A program made the translations under genes and the position numbers. Source: Ktedonobacteraceae bacterium (lineage in GTDB: Bacteria > Chloroflexota > Ktedonobacteria > Ktedonobacterales > Ktedonobacteraceae). From it: a DNA stretch of 11,069 bases. Shown here in pieces: positions 1 through 7,196 of the stretch (the stretch's first letter is position 1; each line of letters starts with the position of its first letter). The notes beneath the pieces were generated by a model. It was not told the origin of the DNA. It saw nothing but the letters and a program-made list of their open reading frames with translations, and made no database searches. The stretch spans positions 1-11,069 of the forward strand of contig JAFMRP010000070.1 in the NCBI GenBank assembly GCA_017354095.1, written 5' to 3'.

Positions 1-2
1 GA

Positions 3-596
3 CATACCCTCCCGATTGCTCTGGTTGATTCCATATACAAGCGTGAGCTAGTATTCCTGGCGGCCTCTTTATCTTCATTCTCGTTCGACTACGTTGCGAG
101 GCAGAAACTCGGCGGAACACATATGACTTTCTTCATCCTCAAACAACTCCCCGTCCTTCCCCCAACCACATACACCACTTCCTGCAATTGGGACCCCGCC
201 CTCACCCTTGGTGACTGGATACTCCCCCGTGCTCTCGAACTCACCTACACCGCCTGGGATCTCGAAGCCTTTGCCCACGATTGCGGCTACCAGGGGCCGC
301 CCTTCCGCTGGGACGAAGAGCGGCGTTTCCTGCTGCGCTGCGAGCTTGACGCCGCCTATTTTCATTTGTATGGTATTGCTCGTGACGATGTGGGCTACAT
401 TATGGACACCTTCAGGGTCTGGAAAGAGAAGGAAGAGAAGCAGCTCGGCGAATACCGCACCAAACGCGTCATCCTCGAAATCTACGACGAGATGCAGCGA
501 GCGAGCGAAACGGGCGAGGCGTACCAGACAAGGCTGGACCCGCCGCCCGCTGATCCACGTGTAGCACACGAACCACGGGAAGGGGTGGGATGGTAG
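3..596 (+). CDS. C-terminal part of Eco57I-like adenine-specific DNA methyltransferase (5' end outside window)
   Basis: The frame is open from base 3 to the TAG at 594-596, so the gene enters from the left edge; the ATG at 123 is internal. About 197 residues are visible. They contain stretches I recognise from the C-terminal target-recognition part of large Eco57I-type/N-6 adenine methylases: FDYVARQKLGGTH, then FILKQLPVLPP, then FRWDEERRFLLRCELDAAYF with HLYGI, then YIMDTF, then YRTKRVILEIYDEM, ending near TRLDPPPADPRVAH. Such enzymes methylate adenine in DNA and occur as type IIG restriction-modification proteins or as the methylase of larger defence loci. The catalytic NPPY motif would lie upstream of the window and cannot be checked. 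The ending looks natural rather than truncated. Family assignment is from remembered motifs; the exact system type is unknown. Confidence 0.78.
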   Translation, partial: HTLPIALVDSIYKRELVFLAASLSSFSFDYVARQKLGGTHMTFFILKQLPVLPPTTYTTSCNWDPALTLGDWILPRALELTYTAWDLEAFAHDCGYQGPPFRWDEERRFLLRCELDAAYFHLYGIARDDVGYIMDTFRVWKEKEEKQLGEYRTKRVILEIYDEMQRASETGEAYQTRLDPPPADPRVAHEPREGVGW

Positions 597-661
597 ATAA
601 GGCAGGCTGGCAAGTTTATATCGATCTGGCAACATCTCAGGAGGAGTGGAGGTAGCTATAG

Positions 662-754
662 ATGTCATCGACCGTTCAACCGTTGATCAACGGTGCCCAG
701 AAACTCGTGACGGTCTTGCGCGAAGACCGTGTTCAAACAGAATTGTCTGATTGA
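662..754 (+). CDS. 30-aa orphan ORF after the methyltransferase, possibly the start of a truncated partner gene
   Basis: ATG at 662 follows an excellent purine-rich ribosome site (AGGAGGAGTGGAGG, about 640-653) and lies 65 bases after the methylase stop. It encodes 30 residues (starting MSSTVQPLINGAQKLVTVLR) before TGA at 752-754. The amphipathic, Leu/Val-rich start looks like the first helix of a longer protein. No other frame downstream continues convincingly. It may be the 5' remnant of the next gene of a restriction or defence operon, broken by deletion, or a genuine micro-ORF. I do not recognise a family. Confidence 0.3.
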   Translation: MSSTVQPLINGAQKLVTVLREDRVQTELSD

Positions 755-1085
755 CCGATTGGAGTTGTTGCCAACGCGCAGCATCCTCTTGCTGTAAAGA
801 ACACGTGGGTTGACCGGTGCGCTTCTCCCAGCACGTTGTAGGGGTCTGAGCACCAGAAATGTGCGAATACGAAGGCTCCGAGCATAAACAGTTTTCGCCT
901 GTTGGATTTCTCATGAGATCAGTGGGTCTATGGTCTCTCCGTCAATTTCGCGACTTCAAGATCTGTTCTCCACATGCTTCTTAGCGTATGCATTTCACTT
1001 TTTGATACGCCATCCTCTTTAAAAGCCGAATTAAATAATTAGATACATTATCATATACGGATTTATGCTTAATAAGTAAATTAAC
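755..1085. other. No gene recognised; AT-rich toward its right end
   Basis: Between the orphan ORF and the promoter at 1086 I see no ORF with a credible ribosome site or recognisable protein. Composition changes from mixed to strongly AT-rich from about 1015 (runs such as TTAAATAATTAGATACATT), typical of an intergenic regulatory stretch or a junction left by gene loss. Confidence 0.5.
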
Positions 1086-1114
1086 TTGAAAATTACCAAA
1101 AATGATGCTATACT
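1086..1114 (+). promoter_or_regulatory. Near-consensus housekeeping (sigma-70-type) promoter
   Basis: TTGAAA (1086-1091) and TATACT (1109-1114) are separated by exactly 17 bases, each one mismatch from consensus. Inverted repeats overlap and follow the -10 box: CTATA (1108-1112) with TATAG (1120-1124), and TACTA (1111-1115) with TAGTA (1122-1126). These could be an operator at the transcription start. The start would be near 1121, about 75 bases before the ATG at 1196. Confidence 0.6.
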
Positions 1115-1195
1115 ACCTTTATAGTAATATGTGCATTACAGTAAGTTGTTCATGGACCAATGCTAATAACGCAGCACTTTTCCGTGGAGGTCTCT

Positions 1196-1600
1196 ATGCA
1201 CAAAACGCTCCATTACGCCTCTGGTAAATCCCCCTTGACCTCCCGTCACTCTCACCTTGTATCTGCATCCCTCGATGGCCATGCACGCACATCAATCTCC
1301 ATGTATTTCCATCAATGTGAAATGTCCATCAATCGGCTTCTGGAGCGGCTGTGGAACTTGTGGAGCTTGCGTGGAGCTTGGTGGAACTTCTGTGGAGCTT
1401 TGGATCGGCCTGGGAAGGGGCTGTGGAACTTTGTGGAGCTTTTCGGTACGAGTTTTCGCAAAAACGCTCATTTCTGGTCTCAGCGTATAGCGCTCCTCAA
1501 CCGGCTCTCTGGAGCGGCTGTGTCGGATACTCCCAACCACCTGGACCGAAGGCCAGCCGCTCCAGCGTCGTTGAGAGTCGGAATACCAGGGTGTGTATAG
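1196..1600 (+). CDS. Hypothetical 134-aa protein crossed by repeats
   Basis: ATG at 1196 has GGAGG at 1186-1190 (5-base spacing) and lies downstream of the near-consensus promoter, so transcription and initiation here are plausible. I chose this start over an upstream ATG at 1160, which has no comparable ribosome site. The product starts MHKTLHYASGKSPLTSRHSH. From about residue 49 the DNA enters the GTGGA(A/G)CTT repeat array, giving a Trp/Leu/Gly/Ala-rich stretch (RLWNLWSLRGAWWNFCGAL). The rest is Arg/Pro-rich, without recognisable domains. The first ~45 codons may be a real gene start whose body was replaced by repeat DNA; the downstream reading may be accidental. No family recognised. Confidence 0.33.
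   Translation: MHKTLHYASGKSPLTSRHSHLVSASLDGHARTSISMYFHQCEMSINRLLERLWNLWSLRGAWWNFCGALDRPGKGLWNFVELFGTSFRKNAHFWSQRIALLNRLSGAAVSDTPNHLDRRPAAPASLRVGIPGCV
1334..1522 (+). repeat. Direct repeat flanking the GTGGARCTT array
   Basis: TCTGGAGCGGCTGTG occurs at 1339-1353 and again at 1508-1522. The similarity extends left as CGGCT plus one or two bases (from 1334 and 1502). The first copy runs directly into the GTGGARCTT array. This may reflect duplication or recombination in this decayed region. Confidence 0.6.
1351..1441 (+). repeat. Seven-copy array of GTGGA(A/G)CTT at about 10-base steps
   Basis: The 9-mer GTGGARCTT starts at 1351, 1360, 1371, 1381, 1392, 1423 and 1433. The variants run AA, AG, AG, AA, AG, AA, AG, so an AACTT copy is followed by an AGCTT copy three times. 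Steps are 9, 11, 10, 11, 31 and 10 bases, close to one helical turn apart from the single gap. Confidence 0.8.
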
Positions 1601-1644
1601 TTGTGTCGGGTTTGTGTATAGTTGTGCTGGGTTGTGTAGGGTTG
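1592..1644 (+). repeat. Short tandem repeat, period 20-21, about 2.5 copies
   Basis: Units begin TGTGTATAGTTGTG at 1592 and 1613, with a degenerate third copy (TGTGTAGGGTTG) at 1633. The unit lengths are 21 and 20 bases. It lies between the end of the hypothetical ORF and the C-terminal remnant that follows, so it looks like slippage-prone intergenic DNA. Confidence 0.6.
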
Positions 1645-1943
1645 CATCAGCCTCTGGATTAGAGAGCAGTTATTGGGAATTGGATCAGTTTGAGAATTTT
1701 GTGCGCCGCCGTCGTGAAATGCTGGCGAATGCCATTAATCAACTACTCAGTTCTCTCTCAGACAAACAGCAAATCTGGGTAGCGGCTCCAGCAATTTTGC
1801 TGGAAAAGCAATGCGATACCCTGGAGCAACGTTTACGAGAGCTCATTGCTCAGCGTCTCAAAGAAGCACGCGGCGCTGGTGCCTGGGAAATGCTGGTAGC
1901 AGCTAATATCCGCAAATCCGTGGAACAACTGATTAACAAGTAG
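1593..1943 (+). pseudogene. C-terminal remnant of an unidentified gene (DUF262/GmrSD-like is one possibility)
   Basis: The frame is open from a GTG at 1593 to TAG at 1941-1943, but its first ~22 codons translate the tandem repeat and are unlikely to be native. From about 1660 the protein looks genuine: YWELDQFENFVRRRREML, then a Leu/Gln/Glu-rich helical stretch (LEKQCDTLEQRLRELIAQRL), ending KSVEQLINK. The pattern of an aromatic residue, D/E-x-F-x-x-F, then RRR and a helix is reminiscent of the C-terminal tail of some DUF262/GmrSD-type modification-dependent nucleases; that is a weak, memory-based guess. No good ribosome site precedes the protein-like part, so I read it as a tail fragment. 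It converges on the minus-strand gene 37 bases downstream. Confidence 0.4.
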
Positions 1944-1980
1944 AGCCGCTCGCTACACTGCCTTGTTCTGAACAGTTTCT

Positions 1981-4542
1981 TCAATGATTGGAGAACATGG
2001 TTTGCAGCCATTGGCGAACCCTGGTGGCCAGGCGGTTGCCAATAGCATCGAGGATGGCCAGGCTTTCCTGTCCTCGTTGATAGGCTTCGGTATTTTTTCC
2101 CTGGGCCTGCGCAGTTCTGGCCAGCCCATAAAGGGCTTCCGCGCGGCATTCGCGATAGCCTCCCTGGGTAGCGATGTCGAGTGATTCACGAAAAGTCGCG
2201 GAAGCCAATTCTATATCTTGCTCTGGCCTGGCAAGCTGGTAACTGCCCCAATAGTTGAGCACTCCGCTGTAAAGCCAGGGGTAGTGTAAGAGGCGAACCT
2301 GGGTCAGGGCTTCTTGCAAATAGATTTCGGCCTGATCATACTTATCTTGTTCCAGGGCCAGAGCCCCCAGATTCGCGAGATGAGTGGTCATGGCGACCGG
2401 GTCCTCCATCTGACGCGCAATGGAGAGAGCCTCTTTCAAATGCTGCTGAGCCTTATGATTCTGGCCTTGCTCTGTCGCAATCGCGCCCAGATTCCCCAGG
2501 ATCGTGTTCATCGCATGGCGGTATCCAATACTCCGACCGATCTGAAGCGCTTGCTGCCAATAGTCTTCCGCGAGCGTATAATTGCCCCTGAGCGCCATCG
2601 TTTCGCCGAGATTGACCAGCACCTCGATCAGTTGTTCGCGATCTTCGTTCTGGTGAGCCAGGGTCAATGCTTCCTGGAGAGAGGACTCCGCCTGTCTATA
2701 ATTTCCCTGGTCACTTTCGCAGGCACCGAGCAATCTGAGGAGCGCACATATATGTTGTGCATCCGCGTCCTGGCGAGCCAGTTCCAGAGCTTCCTGGAGC
2801 AATTCCGCTCCGTGATGTGGGTTGCCCTGATAGGCGGTCACGCCGCCAAGCAACAGCAGGAGATCGCAGATAAGTTGTGCATGCTCGTTCTGACGAGCCA
2901 GCGCCAGGCCCTCGCGAAGATACGATTCCGCCCTGGTGTAGTCCGCCAAGCGCTGAGCTACTTTGCCCAGATTCATGAGCGTAGTGGCCAGTTCCAGGGA
3001 ATCATCCAGAGTGCGGGCGATCTTTTCCGCTTGTGTGAGAATGGTCTGTGCCTGTCCATATAATCCGCGAACGATGAGAAAGCGGACGTAGATATTGGTT
3101 CCCTGTACCGCCTCAGCGGGAACATAGTTAAATGCTATATTGAGTACGACGAGAATATTGGCACATTCCTGTTCAAGCAGTTTGTAATCTTGCTCATGGT
3201 TCTTTATATACTGGATGATGTAGCGCACCAGTGGGAGATAGGAGGCTTCATTTCGCAGATGTTCTCTGGCATAATCGGCCACTACCTGATGGAACGTATA
3301 GCGACAGGGGCCACCACTCTCCAGGAGGCCAACGTCGGTGAGAGAGTCGATAACCTCAACGCCCGCCTGGCAGACGGCGAGAGCGGCTTCTTCTGAAAAT
3401 GTATTAGGTTTGGGAGGAAAGACAGAGAGAGCACGCAAGGCCTTTTGTGCCTGTGCATCCAGTTGTTGATCGCTGACGCGAATGATCGTTTGCAGTGAGA
3501 GTGGTGCATCGTCTGGCAAGGAGGGGGAGCGCTCCAGAAGGGCCTGTGGGATGTTGATATGCAGGCGTTCCCGGGCGCTTTTGAGTTTTTCGAGTGCTGT
3601 TTGCAATCGGCGAGGCTGTCCGCTATAGGTGTGAGCACGCAAGTATTTTCCTATAATAGTCAGGGCCAGAGGGAGGCCTCCGACGGATTGCACCAGGGAT
3701 TGTACAGCCGACTGTTGCAAGGCAACCAGCTCAGGCACCAGACGGGCTAGTAGCACGATGCTATCGGCCTCGCTTAATTCACGAACGGTGATGGCATCTT
3801 CGCCAGTCCACTGAGTCGTGATATAGGGGAATCGGGTAGTGATCAGATAGGAGCAGTGGGGGCCTCCGACTTTGAAAGCCAGGGCTTCTTGCAGTTCCCA
3901 GATATCATCTATGACCAGGAGCATGCGGCGTCTGCCGATGGCGGCCCGAATGGAACGTATCCAGGCCTCAGTACTGGTCAATCTCCTGGCTTCTGCGGGC
4001 GAGATACCGAGCAGGTTGCCCCAGCGGCTGAGGTGCCCCAGAACACCGGGATGTGGACCCAGACCAGCCCAGAGGATGCCATCAGAGAAGTAATCAGCGA
4101 TATAGTCATCGTGGGCCAGGGCAACCGCCAGAGTTGTCTTACCAGCACCTGGTAGACCATTAAGAGCGGCAACCCTGCTCCCTGAACACAGTCGTTCTTT
4201 CAGCCTGGAGAGCATGGTATCACGACCGACCAGGCTGGCTCTATCTATTGATAGTGGTGGAATAGCGGCATCATGAATGCCCTCGCTTTTCTCAGGGATA
4301 GCCTCTTGTACCGACACGGATGCAATCTGGGGCAGTAGTCCGAGTTCACCAGCGTTTTTGTCGAAGAGCGTACATAGTTTCTGGCGATAATAGGGGCTGG
4401 GTGAGGCTGTACCGTGTTCCCAACGACTGAGATAGTAGTGATCCGCACCAATACATTCAGCGACATATTTCTGCGACCATCCGCGCAATTCTCGTTCCCT
4501 TTTCAGAAGCAGGTTCGGCTTGACCTGAGCAGGTTTCTTCAT
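1981..4542 (-). CDS. XRE-type HTH / NB-ARC ATPase / TPR protein (STAND family)
   Basis: The protein has 853 residues. The ATG at 4540-4542 has GGGGAG (minus strand, 4551-4556) eight bases upstream. Residues ~12-65 form an XRE/Cro-like helix-turn-helix (LRGWSQKYVAECIG, then YYLSRWEHG). An NB-ARC module starts near residue 103 (LVGRDTMLSRLKERL). Walker A is GLPGAGKTT (129-137), Walker B is MLLVIDDIW (207-215), a sensor-like YLITTRF is at 232-238, and GLPLAL is at 289-294; all look intact. A winged-helix-like linker (~360-430) precedes roughly eight TPR units (~515-840; e.g. YLREGLALARQ, LLQEALELARQ, SLQEALTLAHQ). STAND proteins use nucleotide exchange and oligomerisation as a switch, with the TPRs sensing a ligand. 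The gene is divergent from the lanthipeptide operon, so it could be its regulator. The architecture also fits NLR-like antiphage proteins, but the only visible effector is a DNA-binding domain, which favours transcription control. Confidence 0.88.
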   Translation of the reverse strand: MKKPAQVKPNLLLKRERELRGWSQKYVAECIGADHYYLSRWEHGTASPSPYYRQKLCTLFDKNAGELGLLPQIASVSVQEAIPEKSEGIHDAAIPPLSIDRASLVGRDTMLSRLKERLCSGSRVAALNGLPGAGKTTLAVALAHDDYIADYFSDGILWAGLGPHPGVLGHLSRWGNLLGISPAEARRLTSTEAWIRSIRAAIGRRRMLLVIDDIWELQEALAFKVGGPHCSYLITTRFPYITTQWTGEDAITVRELSEADSIVLLARLVPELVALQQSAVQSLVQSVGGLPLALTIIGKYLRAHTYSGQPRRLQTALEKLKSARERLHINIPQALLERSPSLPDDAPLSLQTIIRVSDQQLDAQAQKALRALSVFPPKPNTFSEEAALAVCQAGVEVIDSLTDVGLLESGGPCRYTFHQVVADYAREHLRNEASYLPLVRYIIQYIKNHEQDYKLLEQECANILVVLNIAFNYVPAEAVQGTNIYVRFLIVRGLYGQAQTILTQAEKIARTLDDSLELATTLMNLGKVAQRLADYTRAESYLREGLALARQNEHAQLICDLLLLLGGVTAYQGNPHHGAELLQEALELARQDADAQHICALLRLLGACESDQGNYRQAESSLQEALTLAHQNEDREQLIEVLVNLGETMALRGNYTLAEDYWQQALQIGRSIGYRHAMNTILGNLGAIATEQGQNHKAQQHLKEALSIARQMEDPVAMTTHLANLGALALEQDKYDQAEIYLQEALTQVRLLHYPWLYSGVLNYWGSYQLARPEQDIELASATFRESLDIATQGGYRECRAEALYGLARTAQAQGKNTEAYQRGQESLAILDAIGNRLATRVRQWLQTMFSNH

Positions 4543-4757
4543 CGATCTGTCTCCCCGGCATAATAACTATCTATGAAGCAAAACGTGTCACAGGGGATTT
4601 TTTTTAGGCTTGTAATGTGATAAGCGGTTGATAAAGATTCGCCAAGTAGATGCTATTCAAGGGGAAGATTTTTTTGGACATACTATGTGTAGATTTTGAC
4701 AGATGAGAGAGATGCCACGGGGGACATGCCGATGCGCCATTCATGAAGGAGAGCGTT
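4543..4757. promoter_or_regulatory. Divergent intergenic control region
   Basis: This 215-base gap separates two divergently transcribed units and must hold both promoters, but I see no convincing pair of boxes. On the plus strand a perfect TTGACA (4696-4701) has no -10 at 16-18 bases. On the minus strand TTGGCG followed after 17 bases by TATCAC is a weak candidate. Two G4-A-T-tract motifs (GGGGA plus eight T near 4594-4606; GGGGAAGA plus seven T near 4661-4675) could be binding sites for the helix-turn-helix protein next door. Confidence 0.4.
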
Positions 4758-4952
4758 ATGGGTGAAGGCAGGCGTTCGATTTATCGCAGCGAGGCGCTGG
4801 AATACTATAGTCGAGGCGGAGAGAAAGATGTTTTGCCACGTGTTATCGCACCGCCGGTATTTCTCTGGCTATGGCTGTTACTCGGATTGTGTATCGCCGG
4901 GGTGATTGTACTGATATGGTTGCCAGGATTTGGCATGTTGATTGGGGAGTAG
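4758..4952 (+). CDS. 64-aa single-pass membrane protein resembling only the N-terminus of an HlyD-type adaptor
   Basis: I chose ATG 4758 because AAGGAG (4746-4751) lies six bases upstream; an earlier in-frame ATG at 4743 would absorb that site. The product has a cytoplasmic start containing IYRSEALEYYSRGGEKDVLP, then one hydrophobic helix at about residues 34-55 (rich in L, W, I, V), then a short tail ending GMLIGE. The Y/F-R-x-E-A-L-E-Y/x-x-S pattern before a single membrane segment resembles the first ~60 residues of the HlyD-family secretion proteins that accompany peptidase-containing bacteriocin exporters. Here the protein stops where the periplasmic hairpin should begin. It is followed three bases later by lanT, whose ribosome site overlaps this gene's end, so the two are probably translationally coupled. 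A role as a LanT accessory subunit is inference. Confidence 0.72.
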   Translation: MGEGRRSIYRSEALEYYSRGGEKDVLPRVIAPPVFLWLWLLLGLCIAGVIVLIWLPGFGMLIGE

Positions 4953-4955
4953 CGC

Positions 4956-7196
4956 ATGTTTCGATTGTCCTCGCCTCAGGGTCAGCCACCATTAGAAACG
5001 CGGCAGGAAAAGAAACGGGGATGGCCGGTCGGATTACTGAGAAAGCGGGTGCCAGCAAAAAACCAGATGGGCATAGTGGAATGTGGGGCGGCTTGCCTGG
5101 CGATGATCCTCAGCTATCATGGGCGCCAGACCAGTGTCGCGGAGGTGCGTGAGAAGTGTGGCGTTGGGCGCGATGGTCTTTCCGCCCTCGCCATCGTGAA
5201 AGCGGCGAGATCTTATGGTTTGCGTGTGCGCGCTGTCTCGGTGGAGGAGAGGGACTTTCGCTTCATCCCGCTGCCAGCCATTGTGCATTGGAATTTTAAC
5301 CATTTTTTAGTCGTTGAGCACTGGTCGCCCAAGCGTATCGATGTGATAGATCCAGGTTTTGGGCGCAGGAGTATGACCACTGAAGAGTTTCATAACAGTT
5401 TTACCGGGGTTGTTATCACCTTTGAGCCCGGAGTCAATTTTGAGTGCCAGAATGCCAGCGCGAAAATGACGCTGCGTGGCTACGCCATTCATTACGTGAA
5501 GCATGCGCCGATAGCTTTTCTGCAAATCGTGGCGGCCTCACTGCTGCTGCAAGGCTTTGGGCTGGCTATTCCCTTTTTGACGAAAGTCGTCGTCGATCAG
5601 ATTATGCCACATCGTCTGAGTGACGCGCTGCTGATATTGGGAGCGGGTATGCTGTTGTTACTGCTAGCGCAATTTGTGGCAACACTGCTGCGTGGATCCG
5701 TCTTGCTCTACTTGCAGACGCGCATCGATATGCGTATGATGCTCAATTTTTTCGAACATCTGCTATCGCTGCCGCTGCATTTCTTCCAGCAGCGCTCAAG
5801 CGGCGACATTCTCTCGCGGATGAATAGCAATCTGATTATTCGTGACACGATCAGTAACCAGTTAATCTCGACTATACTTGATGGTAGTTTCGTGCTGGTC
5901 TACTTTTTCATTTTGCTATCGCAGTCATGGATGTTCAGCCTGCTAGTGCTACTCACCGGCCTGTTACAGGTAGCACTGCTGCTTAGTACCACACGTTTGG
6001 TACGCGACCTTTCGCGCCGCGAGCTCACGGCTCAGGGCAAAGCGCAGGGCTACATGGCGGAAGCATTGGTTGGCATAACGACGCTCAAAGCGATGGGAGC
6101 AGCCCAGCGGGTGCTTGAGCGCTGGTCGAACCTGCTCTTTGAGCAGATGAATATCTCTGTGCGGCGTAACTATCTTACTACCGTAATGAATGCTATCCAG
6201 GCGACAGTGCGAGCAGCCGCCCCGCTGGTCCTGCTGTGGTTCGGGACATGGCAAGTAATCGACGGGACGTTGCAGGTGGGAACCATGCTGGCACTGAACG
6301 CCCTTGGTCTCGCCTTCCTGACGCCCCTGGGCACACTGATCAACAGCGGCCAGAGCTTGCAATCGATCCACTCACACCTGGAGCGAATCAGTGATGTTGT
6401 CGAGGCCGAGCCTGAGCAGGATAGCCAGGGGACCCGGTTGCCGCCGCACCTGGCAGGCAATGTGCGGCTTGAAGAGGTCTCATTTCAATATAATCCCAAC
6501 GCACCCGAGGTATTGCGCAACATTAATGTGGATATCCGGGCTGGCCAGAGGATAGCGATTGTCGGGCGAACAGGATCTGGCAAAAGCACGTTGGGCAGCC
6601 TGCTCCTGGGTCTTTACCTGCCCACGCGGGGCGAAGTGTTCTATGACGACCTGGCGCTGCGCGGGCTGAATTACGAGGCTGTGCGGTCGCAATTTGGTGT
6701 CGTGATCCAGAACTCCAGCATCTTTAGTGGCACCATTCGCGACAACATAGCACTGGGCAACGCAGATATCAGTTTGGAGCTAGTAGTCAAGGCGGCGCGT
6801 ATGGCCGCGATCCATGATGAGATCGAGCGTATGCCTATGGGTTATGAGACGCATGTTGCTGAAAGTGGCAACGCCCTCTCAGGCGGACAGCGCCAGCGGC
6901 TGGCTCTGGCGCGTGCCCTGGTACATGAGCCAGCCCTGCTGCTGCTCGATGAGGCAACCAGCGCGTTGGATGTGATGACGGAGAAGACAATTGAACAGAA
7001 TCTACGCTGGCTCTCCTGCACACAGATTGTCATCGCGCACCGCTTGAGCACCATTCGTCACGCTGATGTCATCCTGGTTCTGGATCAAGGCATGATAGTC
7101 GAACGTGGCACACATGAGGAATTAATCGGGCAATATGGATATTATGCGCAATTGATCCAAAGCCAGCTTGCAAATGGAGAATTGCAAAATGAGTGA
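4956..7196 (+). CDS. lanT: Peptidase-containing ABC transporter (LanT type): leader removal and export
   Basis: The protein has 746 residues. ATG 4956 is preceded by GGGGAG (4944-4949), which overlaps the stop of the small membrane gene. An N-terminal C39 peptidase spans ~35-155: oxyanion Gln37, catalytic Cys43 in VECGAACLAM, His116 in NHFLVV and Asp132 in VIDPG are all present. A six-helix membrane domain follows (~184-465), then the ATPase: Walker A GRTGSGKST (537-545), signature LSGGQRQRLALARA (641-654), Walker B LLLLDEATSAL (661-671) and H-loop His695 in IVIAHRLSTI. Length and order are standard for bacteriocin exporters that cut after a Gly-Gly motif. The four downstream leaders end in GG, so they are its likely substrates. 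Nothing in it looks degenerate. Confidence 0.93.
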   Translation: MFRLSSPQGQPPLETRQEKKRGWPVGLLRKRVPAKNQMGIVECGAACLAMILSYHGRQTSVAEVREKCGVGRDGLSALAIVKAARSYGLRVRAVSVEERDFRFIPLPAIVHWNFNHFLVVEHWSPKRIDVIDPGFGRRSMTTEEFHNSFTGVVITFEPGVNFECQNASAKMTLRGYAIHYVKHAPIAFLQIVAASLLLQGFGLAIPFLTKVVVDQIMPHRLSDALLILGAGMLLLLLAQFVATLLRGSVLLYLQTRIDMRMMLNFFEHLLSLPLHFFQQRSSGDILSRMNSNLIIRDTISNQLISTILDGSFVLVYFFILLSQSWMFSLLVLLTGLLQVALLLSTTRLVRDLSRRELTAQGKAQGYMAEALVGITTLKAMGAAQRVLERWSNLLFEQMNISVRRNYLTTVMNAIQATVRAAAPLVLLWFGTWQVIDGTLQVGTMLALNALGLAFLTPLGTLINSGQSLQSIHSHLERISDVVEAEPEQDSQGTRLPPHLAGNVRLEEVSFQYNPNAPEVLRNINVDIRAGQRIAIVGRTGSGKSTLGSLLLGLYLPTRGEVFYDDLALRGLNYEAVRSQFGVVIQNSSIFSGTIRDNIALGNADISLELVVKAARMAAIHDEIERMPMGYETHVAESGNALSGGQRQRLALARALVHEPALLLLDEATSALDVMTEKTIEQNLRWLSCTQIVIAHRLSTIRHADVILVLDQGMIVERGTHEELIGQYGYYAQLIQSQLANGELQNE

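Noticed and set aside
75..668. 197-codon minus-strand open frame
   Set aside because: It is antisense to the methyltransferase tail, whose plus-strand frame shows family motifs; the minus frame has no recognisable protein.
2314..3063. 249-codon plus-strand open frame
   Set aside because: It lies antisense within the TPR part of the NB-ARC gene; repeat-rich TPR codons leave the opposite strand open. No ribosome site or motif.
4696..4701. Perfect TTGACA as -35 box for the lanthipeptide operon
   Set aside because: At 16-18 bases downstream the sequence is GC-rich (around CCACGGGGGA) with no -10-like hexamer.
5964..6371. 135-codon minus-strand open frame
   Set aside because: It is a shadow of the LanT membrane and linker region, which has a clear plus-strand assignment.
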